Origin: Vibrio sp. SNU_ST1
GTDB taxonomy: Bacteria > Pseudomonadota > Gammaproteobacteria > Enterobacterales > Vibrionaceae
Assembly (NCBI RefSeq): GCF_030563405.1
Contig: NZ_CP130749.1
Location: forward strand, 1,178,001-1,242,000
Length of the DNA: 64,000 bases
Reading direction: 5' to 3'
Made by a program: the position numbers and the translations under genes. Under the pieces are notes generated by a model. That model was not told the origin of the DNA. It searched no databases and saw nothing but the letters and a program-made list of their open reading frames with translations. Positions 27,248 to 35,582 of this stretch are shown piece after piece (within the stretch, counting starts at the first letter, position 1; each line of letters starts with the position of its first letter).

Positions 27248-28990
27248 ATGCATTGTTCTTTCAATATAAACAATAACTATGAGAGCTTGCAATTAATATA
27301 TAATGAAGAAAAAATATACATTAAAAGAAACAGCAATAAGATATCAGAGGAAAGTCTTAATAGTAAAGAAAGTTTTGTTTTTAAATATCTTATTGAACAC
27401 TCATCAATATCAAACCCTCAATCTGCTAGAGATGTTGAAAAGTCATTTAAATTACACTTCGATGAAGAGTTCAGCTTGTACGCTTTAAAGAACATTATTG
27501 CTTCGATAAGAAAAAAGTATAGGAATCTGTGTAAGAAAGCAAAAATTAACCATAATAGTGAACTTATCTCGAACCTTTATAAGGTTGGTTATTTTATCGA
27601 CCTAGATAAAAGTACAACCAACCGTATAACACCAAAATACAACATCAACCAATTCAAGCTCAGCCATATCGAGATGTTGAAGCTGATGCTCAACACTTAC
27701 CAAAAAGAGTTGATCAGAGGCTTTATAGCTGTTTGTACCGTTTCTTCATTTTTTTTGTTCGTTGTCTACTTCTTCCAAATCCTTTATACAACGAAAATTG
27801 CAGATGAATACAGTAAAAACGCAAAGCAAATAGTAGAGGAAGTAATGAACTATGGCTGTGATAGCGAAGTCGCAGTGTACGCATTGAGGCACTCACTTAA
27901 CCTTGATTCTGTTTTGATGACAACGCCTTATGGTTCATGCTACATATCAAAAACGCAATCAAAAATGGTTGAACTAGACCAAATTGAAAACTTTGACGAT
28001 AGCCTAGATTTTGCTTATTCACACTTTTCAGACCCCAAAGAGGACATCGAACTCATTGCGCGCATTTCTAAATGGTCTATTGAAGCTAGATATAAGAACT
28101 CATTACTCCCTCTTTTGGTTGATTCAGTTTCCATACAAAAAAATGGTCACTACATATTAAACCTAGGCGAAAACAGTCAGCCTATTTATCAAGCCCCACT
28201 TCCAACAGGTGCAACCATCACTTTCTACAGTGACGATATTGTGCTTCTGTGGGTAATTTTTTCTCTGGTGATCGCCACGCTACTTTATCGCGCATATATT
28301 CTTGGCTTTGGTATTTACCTGCTTCGTTGGCGACACATATCCTTCGAGGAAGAGCCTATAATCAACACTGATGACAATAGCGTTTTATATTACGAGTTAT
28401 TGTCTAGAGTGCGTAACGTAGGCGTTCTGAGTTTCATCAACACCATGAGACGTACTAATTTGTTGACCTTTCATACTATTTTAATCATTGAAACAGTAAA
28501 AAAAGCGAAATTAGACAACAGCCATGATATCTACGGTGTCAATGTATGCCCGAGTGCGTTGGTGGGATCTAACTTTACGAAGCTCAAAGAGCATTTAGTC
28601 ACGATGGAAGCGAATGAGTTTGTCGTAGAAATAACAGAGTATTCAAATATTGGCTATGGCTATGAGGTCATCGACAACATCAAAATGGTCAAAGATCTTG
28701 GAATCACCATCGCGCTAGACGACTTTGGTACAGGTAACAACAACATTGAGATCATTAGTGCTATCTCTCCGACCTACCTAAAGCTGGATCGCTGCTTTGT
28801 TAAAGATATCGAGTCAGGAGATTATCATCAAGGAGTATTGCTTAATATATCGGAGATTGGACGCTTATCAAACATCACGATGATTTATGAAGGTGTCGAG
28901 ACGCGCAGGCAGCAATATATCCTGTGTCAGTTAGGCTACAACCTACACCAAGGTTATCTGTACAGTAGACCTAGTCACTCCGAGGAGTAA
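27248..28990 (+). CDS. ToxR-like winged helix / periplasmic CSS-like / EAL membrane protein
   Basis: A 580-residue protein with an unusual domain order. Residues ~10-118 look like an OmpR/ToxR winged helix, ending in LYKVGYFID (compare the wing RxVGYxL). TM1 is at 157-180 and TM2 at 330-352, enclosing ~150 periplasmic residues with Cys204 (GCDSE) and Cys231 (YGSCY), resembling the CSS sensor of PdeC-type enzymes. Residues ~375-577 form an EAL phosphodiesterase: Glu383 in YELLSR, Asn432, EITE at 461-464, DDFGTG at 491-496, Lys512, Glu548 and Gln568 are all kept. It probably hydrolyses c-di-GMP and may bind DNA from the membrane. Start has GGAG upstream. Confidence 0.8.
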   Translation: MHCSFNINNNYESLQLIYNEEKIYIKRNSNKISEESLNSKESFVFKYLIEHSSISNPQSARDVEKSFKLHFDEEFSLYALKNIIASIRKKYRNLCKKAKINHNSELISNLYKVGYFIDLDKSTTNRITPKYNINQFKLSHIEMLKLMLNTYQKELIRGFIAVCTVSSFFLFVVYFFQILYTTKIADEYSKNAKQIVEEVMNYGCDSEVAVYALRHSLNLDSVLMTTPYGSCYISKTQSKMVELDQIENFDDSLDFAYSHFSDPKEDIELIARISKWSIEARYKNSLLPLLVDSVSIQKNGHYILNLGENSQPIYQAPLPTGATITFYSDDIVLLWVIFSLVIATLLYRAYILGFGIYLLRWRHISFEEEPIINTDDNSVLYYELLSRVRNVGVLSFINTMRRTNLLTFHTILIIETVKKAKLDNSHDIYGVNVCPSALVGSNFTKLKEHLVTMEANEFVVEITEYSNIGYGYEVIDNIKMVKDLGITIALDDFGTGNNNIEIISAISPTYLKLDRCFVKDIESGDYHQGVLLNISEIGRLSNITMIYEGVETRRQQYILCQLGYNLHQGYLYSRPSHSEE

Positions 28991-29179
28991 TTATCTCCCA
29001 CCCCATTTAAATATTGATGACCTCCCTTTTCTTGTTTAATTGCAATTAATCATACAACGACTTGAGAGCCCACAAGGAAGTAGGCTTCAAGTGTTCTCAT
29101 AACCCAATACATTTCTCCCAAACATAAAAATATACTCTTCATTTTTATAAAAACCTTGCCAATCTGAATAAAAAGTTTA

Positions 29180-29201
29180 GTGTTGTACATATGTATATCA
29201 C
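29180..29201. promoter_or_regulatory. Operator-like palindrome ahead of the GntR/ABC operon
   Basis: GTGTTGTACATATGTATATC plus AC is a 22-bp imperfect palindrome with 18 matching positions, 15 bases before the GntR start codon. YtrA-type GntR repressors bind such sites at their own promoters. Inferred autoregulation. Confidence 0.5.
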
Positions 29202-29216
29202 CATGCAATTTTAATT

Positions 29217-29588
29217 ATGACCGAATGGAAAGACGACCAGCCGATCTTTAGGCAGCTAGCTGCAAAGATCAGTGACCAAATTCTTCAAGGTGTTTGGTTA
29301 GAACAACAAGCATTGCCCTCAGTGCGTGCTGTTGCCGCCGATCTTAAAATCAACCACCTTACTGTCATGAAAAGCTATCAGTTACTGGTTGATGAAGACT
29401 TAGTCGAGAAAAAACGCGGCCAAGGTATGTATGTCGCAGAAGGGGCACTTCAGAAATTGAAAGAATCTGCACACCAATCATTCATCAACACACAGATCCC
29501 AGCCATCGCTGAGACGCTAGGCATCATTGATATGAGTGTCGAAGAACTCGTGAAACAGCTAGAACAATATATAAAGGACAAGTCATGA
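29217..29588 (+). CDS. GntR-family regulator, YtrA subfamily
   Basis: A 123-residue repressor-type protein. The N-terminal winged helix is typical GntR (PIFRQLAAKISDQILQGVW; LPSVRAVAADLKINHLTVMK; LVEKKRGQGMYVAEGA), followed by only ~45 residues of helices, as in the YtrA subfamily that controls linked ABC transporters. It overlaps the ATP-binding gene by 4 bp (ATGA), so the three genes form one operon. It probably represses this operon through the palindrome at 29180; the inducing signal, often a cell-wall stress or peptide, is unknown here. Confidence 0.88.
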   Translation: MTEWKDDQPIFRQLAAKISDQILQGVWLEQQALPSVRAVAADLKINHLTVMKSYQLLVDEDLVEKKRGQGMYVAEGALQKLKESAHQSFINTQIPAIAETLGIIDMSVEELVKQLEQYIKDKS

Positions 29589-30439
29589 GTACTTTACTTT
29601 CAGTGAAAAACGTAACCAAAACCTATTTAAATCAAGTGGGTGTAGAGAACATCAGCTTTGAGTTAAAACCGGGGCAAGTGCTTGGCCTTCTAGGCCACAA
29701 TGGCGCGGGTAAATCGACTCTGATCAAATCACTACTTGGCGGACACAGCTATCAAGGTGAGATAGAAGTTAACGGCTACCACCCTATCCACCAGCATGCA
29801 GAACTCATGTTGCACCTGTCGTACATCTCAGACGTTAACGTACTACCCGAGTGGATGACAGTAAAACAACTACTTCGATACACCGAAGGTGTACACCCGA
29901 GCTTCAACAGGCCAAAAGCAGAGCAAACACTAAGCAGCACCAACATTAAGCTGTCTTCAACGATCAAACAGCTTTCTAAAGGGATGAAGGTACAGCTTCA
30001 CCTTGCAATCATTATCGCGACCGACACTCAAGTGTTGATCTTAGATGAGCCAACTCTAGGTCTAGATCTGCTCTACCGCGATACTTTTTATCGCCACCTC
30101 CTAGAGTGGTTCCATGACGGCGAACGCGCGATGATCATCGCCAGCCATGAGGTTTCAGAGATTGAACACCTATTAACGGATGTCTTGATTCTGAAACAAG
30201 GCCATTGTGTGCTGCAAAAGAGCATGGAAGACATCGAGAACGACTATTTCATTATCGATGTCGCAAACAACCACTCAAGTGAAATCCAGAAACTCAATCC
30301 ACTGAGCTCACAGCCTGGGCTAGGAACCACTAAATGGTTATTGGAAGGTCAATACAAAACGCAGGTTGAATCACTCGGTAACATCTACAACGTTGGTCTG
30401 GCCGACCTATTCCTTGCAACACAGATGGAGAAGGCATAA
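29585..30439 (+). CDS. ABC transporter ATP-binding protein
   Basis: A 284-residue ATPase subunit of an ABC-2 type exporter. Walker A GHNGAGKSTL, ABC signature QLSKGMKVQLH, Walker B QVLILDEPTLGLD and the switch His in IIASHEV are present. The signature LSKGMK and the C-terminal extension after ~210 resemble YtrB/CcmA-type subunits that export peptides or lipids. It overlaps the regulator upstream and the permease downstream (shared A of TAATG), so translation is coupled. Substrate is unknown. Confidence 0.9.
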   Translation: MSTLLSVKNVTKTYLNQVGVENISFELKPGQVLGLLGHNGAGKSTLIKSLLGGHSYQGEIEVNGYHPIHQHAELMLHLSYISDVNVLPEWMTVKQLLRYTEGVHPSFNRPKAEQTLSSTNIKLSSTIKQLSKGMKVQLHLAIIIATDTQVLILDEPTLGLDLLYRDTFYRHLLEWFHDGERAMIIASHEVSEIEHLLTDVLILKQGHCVLQKSMEDIENDYFIIDVANNHSSEIQKLNPLSSQPGLGTTKWLLEGQYKTQVESLGNIYNVGLADLFLATQMEKA

Positions 30440-31296
30440 TGCACCCAAGTTTTTACATGCTAGAAAAAGAACTGATTGAGCACAAAATTAACACTCGATT
30501 GCCTCTGTTTATCGCGTTATGTGGTTTCTTGCTGTTCGTCAGTCTGTTCTTTAATGGCGCAGCGCAGCATGAGTTTTTCTTCGAAATGCAAGTGAACGGT
30601 GACGTGAGCGATATCCACAGAGAATTCGCACAAGATCTCAACTCAGTGATCTATTTTGGTGCGGGCCTTATTTCACTCATACTTTCGACGCTTTACATCC
30701 CTAAAACGCTGCGTAAAGAGCGACAGGAAGGCAGTTCGATGTTTTGGAGAAGTATGCCAGTATCCAATGCTATGACTCACGGCGTGAAGCTAGGCTTCGG
30801 TTTAATGGTTATTCCAGCTATCTGTGCGTTGTTGGTGCTGTTCGCAGATTTCCTATTCTGGGTATTGAACATCTCAAGCGAACAACAACTGGCGCTATTG
30901 GTTGAGCAACAATCTCTGTTTTATGTGTTGAGCAACTGGGTCGTGTTCTTTGGCCGAATGATGTTAGTTGCACTGGTTCTATTACCACTGGCAACTGTTA
31001 CCCTAGCGATTTCACAGCTAGTGAACTCGCCATTGCTTGTCATTTTTATCTCAAGCTATGCGATTAAGTTCCTCTCTGTCGCCGTGTTTGGGTTCTATGG
31101 CATCAACGACTTCCTATCTCTCATTGCATCACTGCCAATGAAAGTGCTCACAGCAAGCAACCCATTCAGCGCGCTCACAGAAGCGCCTGTTTTGTCTTTA
31201 GGTATTTACGTACTGATTGGTGTTGGCGGTTATCTACTGAGCTTGAAGCTAAACCGAACGGACGATGTCAGTTTGAAAACACTCTTCCAACGTTAG
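30439..31296 (+). CDS. ABC-2 type permease
   Basis: A 285-residue inner-membrane protein with about six helices: a first at ~20-38 (LPLFIALCGFLLFVSLFF), then ~70-88, 112-135, 160-190, 198-225 and a last at ~255-275 (LSLGIYVLIGVGGYLLSL). It carries no binding-protein motifs, in line with an ABC-2 exporter partner of the preceding ATPase. The operon ends here with a terminator. Whether it exports a toxic peptide or acts in envelope stress cannot be told. Confidence 0.82.
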   Translation: MHPSFYMLEKELIEHKINTRLPLFIALCGFLLFVSLFFNGAAQHEFFFEMQVNGDVSDIHREFAQDLNSVIYFGAGLISLILSTLYIPKTLRKERQEGSSMFWRSMPVSNAMTHGVKLGFGLMVIPAICALLVLFADFLFWVLNISSEQQLALLVEQQSLFYVLSNWVVFFGRMMLVALVLLPLATVTLAISQLVNSPLLVIFISSYAIKFLSVAVFGFYGINDFLSLIASLPMKVLTASNPFSALTEAPVLSLGIYVLIGVGGYLLSLKLNRTDDVSLKTLFQR

Positions 31297-31365
31297 AGTA
31301 ATCTTCCTGACGTTGATGTTATCTCTCATGAACAGGTAACAACTGCAGATATCAAAATCCAAATC

Positions 31366-31395
31366 AAAGCTCCCAAGAAAACGGGAGCTTTTTAT
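31366..31395 (+). terminator. Terminator of the GntR/ABC operon
   Basis: AAAGCTCCC and GGGAGCTTT pair around AAGAAAAC and run into TTTATT. Its sequence and flanks are closely related to the hairpin at 34735. Confidence 0.85.
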
Positions 31396-31581
31396 TATCA
31401 GGCTCTTTCATTGTCGGCACGTTATTACCCTGTACTTTTTGTCAAATGACTTTCAATCTAAATACAGATTTGAAACTAAATACGAAGATTGTCATTATTG
31501 TAAGCACACGACGTAAACATACAATTATCATATACTTAATGATATAATTATTGATACCCCCGACTTTAAAGTAAGTTAAGA

Positions 31582-34500
31582 ATGATTAAAAAAAACATCA
31601 TTATCTCTACCCTATTTTCTATTTTAGCCACGGGCTGTGGTGGTGATTCATCACCGGGTCCGAGTTCTAACGACATAGCACAATATGAAAAACTCCCTTA
31701 CTCTTTTTCGAAGACAGTTAAAATGGCAGGTGAGTCCCATGTTATTAAATTAGAAAAATTCTCTGTCAGACAAAAAGATGCCAAGTTTTATATCCTCAAT
31801 GCAGGCCAGTCCACACAAGCTCAAGCACTAAGCTACACCCCTGAAGTCAGAAGTTATCGTGGTAAAGTGGTTGGCCAGCCCGAATCAATGATCATCGGCT
31901 ATGTTGACGGTAACAACAAATTCTATGGCCGAGTCTTTTATGGCGGAATAAAAAGTTGGGAAATCAGCGACCTCCCTATAGCGCAAAAGGCTGCGCATTT
32001 AGGCAACAAGGTTGATATCAACCGTTCACCGGCTGATTTACAGCTTACCTCTGACTCTCATCAACTGCAGGCACCATCCTTAGCTAGCCCAATCCCTAGC
32101 AACAGTGACTTTTACCTTCAGCGAGCGGATATCGCTTTTATCGCGACAGAAGATGCCTATACTCGCGCCTTTGGGAACAACTTAGAGTCGACCATTGGGG
32201 CTCTAGATTATATGGCAAACTTTTTAGATTACGTATTTACACGTGACGCTCTTATTCGATTTAGCTATCCCGGAGGCTTAATTGTCCAAAAGGCTGGTTC
32301 CGTAACTAAAGGCTCTCAAAATCAGCAGCTGCGTGAAAAACTCAAAGGGAAATTTTCGTTATTACACACTCTAGAAGGTGCAAGAAATTCGGGTAGTAAC
32401 GCAGGTTTAAGTAGCCTTTGTGGATTTAGTCTTTCTGCTTGGTGTACATTGCATGAAGTAGGTCATGCTTTCAATCTAGGGCATAACATTGGCCCAGAAA
32501 CCAACAGTGTAATGGGAGCCGTTGAACTCATTCCAACGAACGCAATCTCTGTGATGAAGTCCTCTCCAGGAGCAACGAAAGGGACGATTGTTGGCGCACT
32601 ACAATCGCCGATCAGCCCTAATGCTAATATCGATCATTTAGATATCACCAGAGATCAAAAAGCCACCATCAATGTATTAGACAATGACTTTGACGCCAAT
32701 GGACCTTTGCCCGGCGGAAAGATCAAAGTTCATAGTGTAGATAGCCACTCTATTGCTTACGGTCGTATTACTTGGGAAGAAAATGGTAATGTAACTTACC
32801 AAGCCCCGAAAGGCTTCGTCGGAGACGACCACTTCAATTACACCATTATTGATGATTCCGGAATGAAAGATGAATCTGAAGTACACGTAAAAGTACTTTC
32901 TGATTCTCGCGTAGCTTTCTTTAAGAAAAATCAATACACGACAAGACATGACCTGAAAAATTATAGCGGAGATAACCACAGAGTCGACCAAGTGCATAAC
33001 TTAGCCGGTAAAGAGTCTTTTGTTTCATTAACGCATCAAAACTCAAAGTACCAAAATTTAGGCTTTGTTCAGCAACTCCTTATGGAAGGCTCTTACGATA
33101 CTGTTTACGAAAAAAACAACACGATGAGCCTTCGTGATTATATGCCTCATGAGCTTGTTCCTGGTAAGTCGAGCTTCTCAGTATCATTAGTTTTCACTCA
33201 AGACGGTGACTTTATCTCTCGACTTAGCTCTGGGGAGCTTGACTCGACAACACAAGAATTAGCCCTTATTGGTCAAGGTAAATTAGATGACGGCTACGCG
33301 CTTTCCTATTTCAACGGAAACCGCCACCGAATAGAAGCCAAAGGCGCGCCAGCAAAGGGGTTAGGCTGGACATTAGTGAGTCGACAACTCTTCACTCAGC
33401 AGAACTTCGGGCAACGACCACATGAGATTCATGCCTACGCGGCTCCTGATGCGGTAACCGTCAACGATAATAAACCTCATATCGTTACTTGGGTCATAGA
33501 CAGACAAAAGAACACCGTAAGCACATATGTCGATGGCACAGTCGTACCCATGGTGTTAGACGATAATCCCACTCATTTTTACGATCATGTCCCTCTACCT
33601 GCCGATTTTGGTGGTGTATACCCTGGTGGAACAAACTACTGGTATAGCGCAGGGAGAGACTTATACACTGAATCCTATGGCCCATGGTTTATGAGAACAT
33701 TAGGTGGCAGTAATAGTATATGGGACACATCGACCCGATTTATATCCGATAAAATGGACGTCGATAACGTACAGATGTTCACCTACGCTCTGTCTGAACA
33801 GCAAATTAAACAATTGGCAAAAGGACACTACCCAGCCTACTCGACTTCGCCGATCAATGGACAAGAAATCAGCTTTGATACACCTATTTTGTTAAAATGG
33901 GATAATGATGCAGCCAGTGAATTCCGAGTCACTTACGGGCAAGACTCTTCTTTAAGCAGTCCATTGTATTCTAAAAGCGTTGGTACAAGTAAAAGCCTAT
34001 CCGTTAATATTAATAATGCTACCGACGTTTTGTATTGGCGAGTAGATAGCAAAATTAATAACCAATGGGTAAATGGTCATGTTTGGTCAACTCGCAATCA
34101 ACTCCATATTGGTCCGATGCTTTCACTAACATTTACTAACGACGAGCTAACAGGTTCAAACGCTCCTGATGCGAGCCCTTGGCCAGTGAATACCTCTAAA
34201 AGCTTTGGTGATGTACAAGTTAATGTCAGCAAGCAAAAAGAGACAAACGGACGCTCCACTCTACTACTAAGAGGAGAAGAGGCCAACATCACTCTGACCA
34301 GTCAAGGTGGACGAGAGATAAAACAAATGAATATCGCTTTAAGCGGTTATGATACTAAAACATTAGGCGAGCTAGCGATCCAATATAAGGCTGGAAGTCA
34401 GTGGAAAGATGCAAAAGTGCTATACAAAGATGGCGTGCCGACGGGGCAAAACTTCAACGGGGATTACACAGGTAAACCCGCTATAGGAAACAGGAAAAAT

Positions 34501-34650
34501 GGCCCAAGTAAATCGCAATACGCGCCGGAAAGAATCGATAACATTAGTACTTATCTAGTCACATTTCCTTCAGGCGTTTTTGACGTGAGAGTAATAGTTC
34601 GTGGTGATTCTAATGTGGTAGCTATGATAGATCAGCTCGATATCATCTAA
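31582..34650 (+). CDS. Large lipoprotein with metzincin-like zinc site and LamG-like domain
   Basis: A 1022-residue surface or periplasmic lipoprotein: lipobox LATGC near residue 19. Residues ~180-330 form a zinc-peptidase-like domain with HEVGHAFNLGH at 291-301, i.e. HExxHxxxxxH with Asn where metzincins usually have Gly, and a following VMG that may be the Met-turn. A cadherin/Ig-like module (~350-440, INVLDNDFDANG; GDDHFNYTIID) follows, then a concanavalin/LamG-like domain (~450-755, ending MFTYALSEQQIKQLA), a fibronectin-like segment and a C-terminal beta domain. It could be a secreted protease or carbohydrate-binding adhesin. Single gene between two related terminators. Confidence 0.72.
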   Translation: MIKKNIIISTLFSILATGCGGDSSPGPSSNDIAQYEKLPYSFSKTVKMAGESHVIKLEKFSVRQKDAKFYILNAGQSTQAQALSYTPEVRSYRGKVVGQPESMIIGYVDGNNKFYGRVFYGGIKSWEISDLPIAQKAAHLGNKVDINRSPADLQLTSDSHQLQAPSLASPIPSNSDFYLQRADIAFIATEDAYTRAFGNNLESTIGALDYMANFLDYVFTRDALIRFSYPGGLIVQKAGSVTKGSQNQQLREKLKGKFSLLHTLEGARNSGSNAGLSSLCGFSLSAWCTLHEVGHAFNLGHNIGPETNSVMGAVELIPTNAISVMKSSPGATKGTIVGALQSPISPNANIDHLDITRDQKATINVLDNDFDANGPLPGGKIKVHSVDSHSIAYGRITWEENGNVTYQAPKGFVGDDHFNYTIIDDSGMKDESEVHVKVLSDSRVAFFKKNQYTTRHDLKNYSGDNHRVDQVHNLAGKESFVSLTHQNSKYQNLGFVQQLLMEGSYDTVYEKNNTMSLRDYMPHELVPGKSSFSVSLVFTQDGDFISRLSSGELDSTTQELALIGQGKLDDGYALSYFNGNRHRIEAKGAPAKGLGWTLVSRQLFTQQNFGQRPHEIHAYAAPDAVTVNDNKPHIVTWVIDRQKNTVSTYVDGTVVPMVLDDNPTHFYDHVPLPADFGGVYPGGTNYWYSAGRDLYTESYGPWFMRTLGGSNSIWDTSTRFISDKMDVDNVQMFTYALSEQQIKQLAKGHYPAYSTSPINGQEISFDTPILLKWDNDAASEFRVTYGQDSSLSSPLYSKSVGTSKSLSVNINNATDVLYWRVDSKINNQWVNGHVWSTRNQLHIGPMLSLTFTNDELTGSNAPDASPWPVNTSKSFGDVQVNVSKQKETNGRSTLLLRGEEANITLTSQGGREIKQMNIALSGYDTKTLGELAIQYKAGSQWKDAKVLYKDGVPTGQNFNGDYTGKPAIGNRKNGPSKSQYAPERIDNISTYLVTFPSGVFDVRVIVRGDSNVVAMIDQLDII

Positions 34651-34655
34651 CCAAC

Positions 34656-34688
34656 AAACGAAACGCATCTTTGAGGCGTTTCGTTTAC
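34656..34688 (+). terminator. Terminator of the metallopeptidase lipoprotein gene
   Basis: AAACGAAACGC and GCGTTTCGTTT form an 11-bp perfect stem just after the stop codon. Confidence 0.85.
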
Positions 34689-34734
34689 TCTCCAATTTTA
34701 GTTGACCACAACAACTGCTCTAAAAACCTAAATC

Positions 34735-34766
34735 AAAGCTTCTGAGAAATCAGGAGCTTTTTTATT
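34735..34766 (+). terminator. Second terminator-like hairpin, relative of the one at 31366
   Basis: AAAGCTTCTGA pairs with TCAGGAGCTTT (one G-T pair) around GAAA and runs into TTTTT. No gene lies between it and the preceding terminator. Confidence 0.8.
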
Positions 34767-34865
34767 ATCACGACTTTGCGATACAGGAATGGGTGACAAA
34801 GACAAAGGGGTTTTACTTGGAAGTAACAGAGTGAAGCAACAAGAGAATCTAGAGGAGGTATTAAT

Positions 34866-34907
34866 GAGCTGACATTGAATTGCATTATTGTTAATGCCTG
34901 TCAGCTC
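34866..34907. other. Two-tier hairpin in the intergenic region
   Basis: GAGCTGACA and TGTCAGCTC pair; within their loop GCATTA (34882) and TAATGC (34892) pair again around TTGT. It lacks a clear T run. It may be a structured RNA end, a protein site or a processed transcript end. Confidence 0.5.
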
Positions 34908-35037
34908 TTTAGGGGATGATTTCTTTAGTCGCCGACCAGATGAAGGTCCTTGAGAGTACTATTGAAATCGGTTTGTTGCGTTTTACATTTGATTAAGCTT
35001 TTCAGCTTTTTTATTTTAAAGCTTTACGATTTAAAGC

Positions 35038-35121
35038 TTATTTCTTTGAAGCTTCTTTCGCTGTGTCTTTCCAGTATTGGATGCGAACGCGATGAAGCTG
35101 TGCTCTTCTCATTTTTTTCAT
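35038..35121 (-). CDS. Candidate 27-residue basic micro-protein
   Basis: A minus-strand ORF beginning MKKMRRAQLHRVRIQYWKDT and ending EASKK. It is highly basic at the N-terminus with an amphipathic helix pattern. An AAGGA ribosome site lies about 10 bases before the ATG. Nothing else in this 930-bp gap competes for it. No function is known; a regulatory or RNA-binding micro-protein is one possibility. Confidence rests on ribosome site, composition and the otherwise empty gap. Confidence 0.42.
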   Translation of the reverse strand: MKKMRRAQLHRVRIQYWKDTAKEASKK

Positions 35122-35197
35122 AAGGGATATTTCCTTTTCTTTAACTGCTCTTCATGAGCTATTTTTATTGCCAACTATTCGAATCTAACGGTGTTTG

Positions 35198-35338
35198 ATG
35201 GCTAGATCAATGACACAAGTCACAAAAGACATAGAGATTCGAGTACCATTTACATCAAAGTATGACCTAGTTATCAACTATGACTCAGTTCAATCCGATG
35301 AGCCGCTGTTCGAAATTAAGGTTAGTTCTCTAAGATGA
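35198..35338 (+). CDS. Candidate 46-residue small protein
   Basis: Plus-strand ORF beginning MARSMTQVTKDIEIRVPFTS and ending KVSSLR. Alternating hydrophobic residues suggest beta strands. No clear ribosome site precedes either of its first two ATGs, so it could be chance or a remnant. It is divergent from the 27-residue ORF. Confidence 0.28.
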   Translation: MARSMTQVTKDIEIRVPFTSKYDLVINYDSVQSDEPLFEIKVSSLR

Positions 35339-35582
35339 CAAATTCATTTCAGTATCAATACAGTTCAATGATACTGATTTAATAGACCGGACTAACACGG
35401 ATTTAGTTCCCAACATTTACCTCCCCCCTACAAGGTTACACCGTAACTAAGGTCACATTCAAAATGGTCATTTTTTCTCCACACTGGACTGTACGGCACA
35501 AACTCAAAATGGGATTATGCTTGTGACGGATAGAGCTTTTGATAGAAAAAGCCGTAATGAATAAAATGAAATGGATGTAATA

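Larger units (their letters stand above)
34767..35582. other. Long intergenic region with micro-ORFs and hairpins
   Basis: Apart from the two micro-ORFs and the two-tier hairpin it holds a short palindrome GTTAC-ACC-GTAAC at 35435-35447 and AT-rich DNA before the ABM gene. No tRNA, IS or larger gene is visible. Confidence 0.5.

Noticed and set aside
29180..29201. Palindrome as a LuxR-type lux box
   Set aside because: Length and core differ from lux boxes, and the GntR gene directly downstream gives a simpler explanation.
35435..35447. GTTAC-ACC-GTAAC as a MerR operator
   Set aside because: Only 5 bp per arm and no MerR gene nearby.
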